From: Melioribacteraceae bacterium
Lineage (GTDB): Bacteria; Bacteroidota; Ignavibacteria; Ignavibacteriales; Melioribacteraceae
Assembly (NCBI GenBank): GCA_027858595.1
Contig: JAQICK010000155.1
Location: 1-15,537, forward strand
Length of the DNA stretch: 15,537 nt
Direction: 5' to 3'
Below the pieces are notes generated by a model, which was given only the letters and a program-made list of their open reading frames with translations, was not told the DNA's origin and made no database searches. The first letter of the stretch is position 1. Each line of letters begins with the position of its first letter. Of the stretch, positions 14,819 to 15,537 are shown one piece after another. A program made the translations under genes and the position numbers.

Positions 14819-15537
14819 TCAATTATTTATATTTGCAGCACTTTTCAAACTCCAATATGGATCAACTATAGGAATTGCCATTCTGCTACCATTACCCTTA
14901 AATAAGAAAACATTAGCCCAGCGTGATTTTTCTGAATCTTGAACATTCACCAAATCTAATAACTCTTTATTGATACGTACTGGAAAATCTTTTTTAAGAA
15001 GGGCAATTTTATTTTCAAGTATTTTAAATGTTGTATCAAAATATGCATCATGTTTAGCTTGATTTACAAATTCATTAAACGTTGGTTCTATTCCTGATTG
15101 AGTTTTATATTGATATTTGTGAGCATTAAAGTATTCTAATGCAGTTGCTTCATCTATACTTACACTATCAGTGTACTGTTTCCTAAGTTCCTCATATACC
15201 CACTTATCACGCCATATCTTGAGTTCATTTTCAACATCTAAAGATTTGTCTAACTCACGTAAAAGTGCTTCTTCTATAAAAAAGTGGTTACGAACAGTTA
15301 TAGCTATTTGATGATTGAGTTGGTTATATAATTTTCGTTTTTCCGACGCTTTTGCTGTAATTTTTGATGAATTAAAACGAACTAAAAAATCTTTAATACT
15401 TAATGTACCATCTTTAAAAGTGACTAAAATATTTTCAAAATGATTTTTTAATAAAAAAAGATTGGATTGTGAATTGTATGCATTTTCAACAGCTGTAGCA
15501 AAACTCAAGGGTGTTATGTTAAGTTTTTTCCATTCCT
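14819..15537 (-). CDS. Partial PpiC/SurA-like peptidyl-prolyl isomerase or periplasmic chaperone (C-terminal part)
   Basis: The 5' end lies beyond the right edge: the frame is open through a TTG at 15508 to the last complete codon, reading EWKKLNITPLSFATAVENAY at the edge, so 15508 is not the start. The visible 239 residues show the helix-rich pattern of SurA/PrsA-type chaperones. One sign is DGTLSIKDFLVRFN ('dG.is..eF'). Another is a charged helix pair ending RDKWVYEELRKQY, followed by ISIDEATALEYFNAHKYQY-like sequence, where 'Y...H...Y' commonly introduces the rotamase domain. The C-terminus (MAIPIVDPYWSLKS) is unusual and may be the end of a truncated or divergent domain. Role in outer-membrane or secreted protein folding is inferred. 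It has no obvious link to the glycerol-phosphate genes downstream. Confidence 0.6.
   Translation of the reverse strand, partial: EWKKLNITPLSFATAVENAYNSQSNLFLLKNHFENILVTFKDGTLSIKDFLVRFNSSKITAKASEKRKLYNQLNHQIAITVRNHFFIEEALLRELDKSLDVENELKIWRDKWVYEELRKQYTDSVSIDEATALEYFNAHKYQYKTQSGIEPTFNEFVNQAKHDAYFDTTFKILENKIALLKKDFPVRINKELLDLVNVQDSEKSRWANVFLFKGNGSRMAIPIVDPYWSLKSAANINN

Overview
This AT-rich window (about two-thirds A+T by eye) carries eleven convincing protein genes, all on the minus strand, so it reads from the right edge to the left. The longest gene-free gap is about 190 bases, and I see no rRNA, tRNA, CRISPR array, integrase or intact transposon. Three surface or periplasmic enzymes start with secretion signals. 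Two of these are lipoprotein signals with the cysteine followed by short polar residues. Together with the AT-rich coding this suggests a Gram-negative bacterium of the Bacteroidota/Ignavibacteriota (FCB) type. That placement is an inference from style, not from a marker gene.

Right part (10875-15537). The 3' part of a PpiC/SurA-like chaperone gene enters from the right edge. It is followed by a compact run: an OPA-family organophosphate (GlpT-like) transporter with a TTG start, a GlpA-type FAD glycerol-3-phosphate dehydrogenase with a C-terminal [2Fe-2S] BFD domain, and a GlpB-like FAD oxidoreductase whose start overlaps the end of glpA. Middle part (7178-10823). An EutH-type ethanolamine permease is followed after 4 bases by a PHP-fold phosphatase of the histidinol-phosphatase type. 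Then comes a GlpK-like FGGY kinase in which two usually conserved active-site arginines are replaced. Left part (189-7098). This holds four genes: an exported class-C-beta-lactamase-fold (S12) serine hydrolase, a PhoD-type phosphodiesterase/phosphatase lipoprotein, an unrecognised five-helix membrane protein, and a large lipoprotein joining a YVTN/YncE beta-propeller to a PF04185 phosphoesterase.

Taken together, the window looks like a gene neighbourhood for scavenging phospholipid head groups. Exported hydrolases (S12 esterase-like, PhoD and PF04185) could break down phospholipids or glycerophosphodiesters outside the cytoplasm. GlpT-like and EutH-like carriers could import glycerol phosphate and ethanolamine. 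GlpA/GlpB-like and GlpK-like enzymes could then feed the glycerol part into dihydroxyacetone phosphate. Each family assignment rests on visible motifs; the pathway is an inference.

The most unusual sequence-level observation is that the S12 hydrolase and PhoD genes, which encode unrelated enzymes, share a clearly homologous 5' leader. It spans the upstream region, ribosome binding site, signal peptide and first mature residues. In the S12 copy the lipoprotein cysteine has become glycine. Other points worth a second look are the kinase active-site changes, the degenerate second nucleotide-binding motif in the GlpB-like protein, the hairpin/palindrome pair between phoD and the membrane protein gene, and a 17-bp tandem repeat next to the last stop codon.
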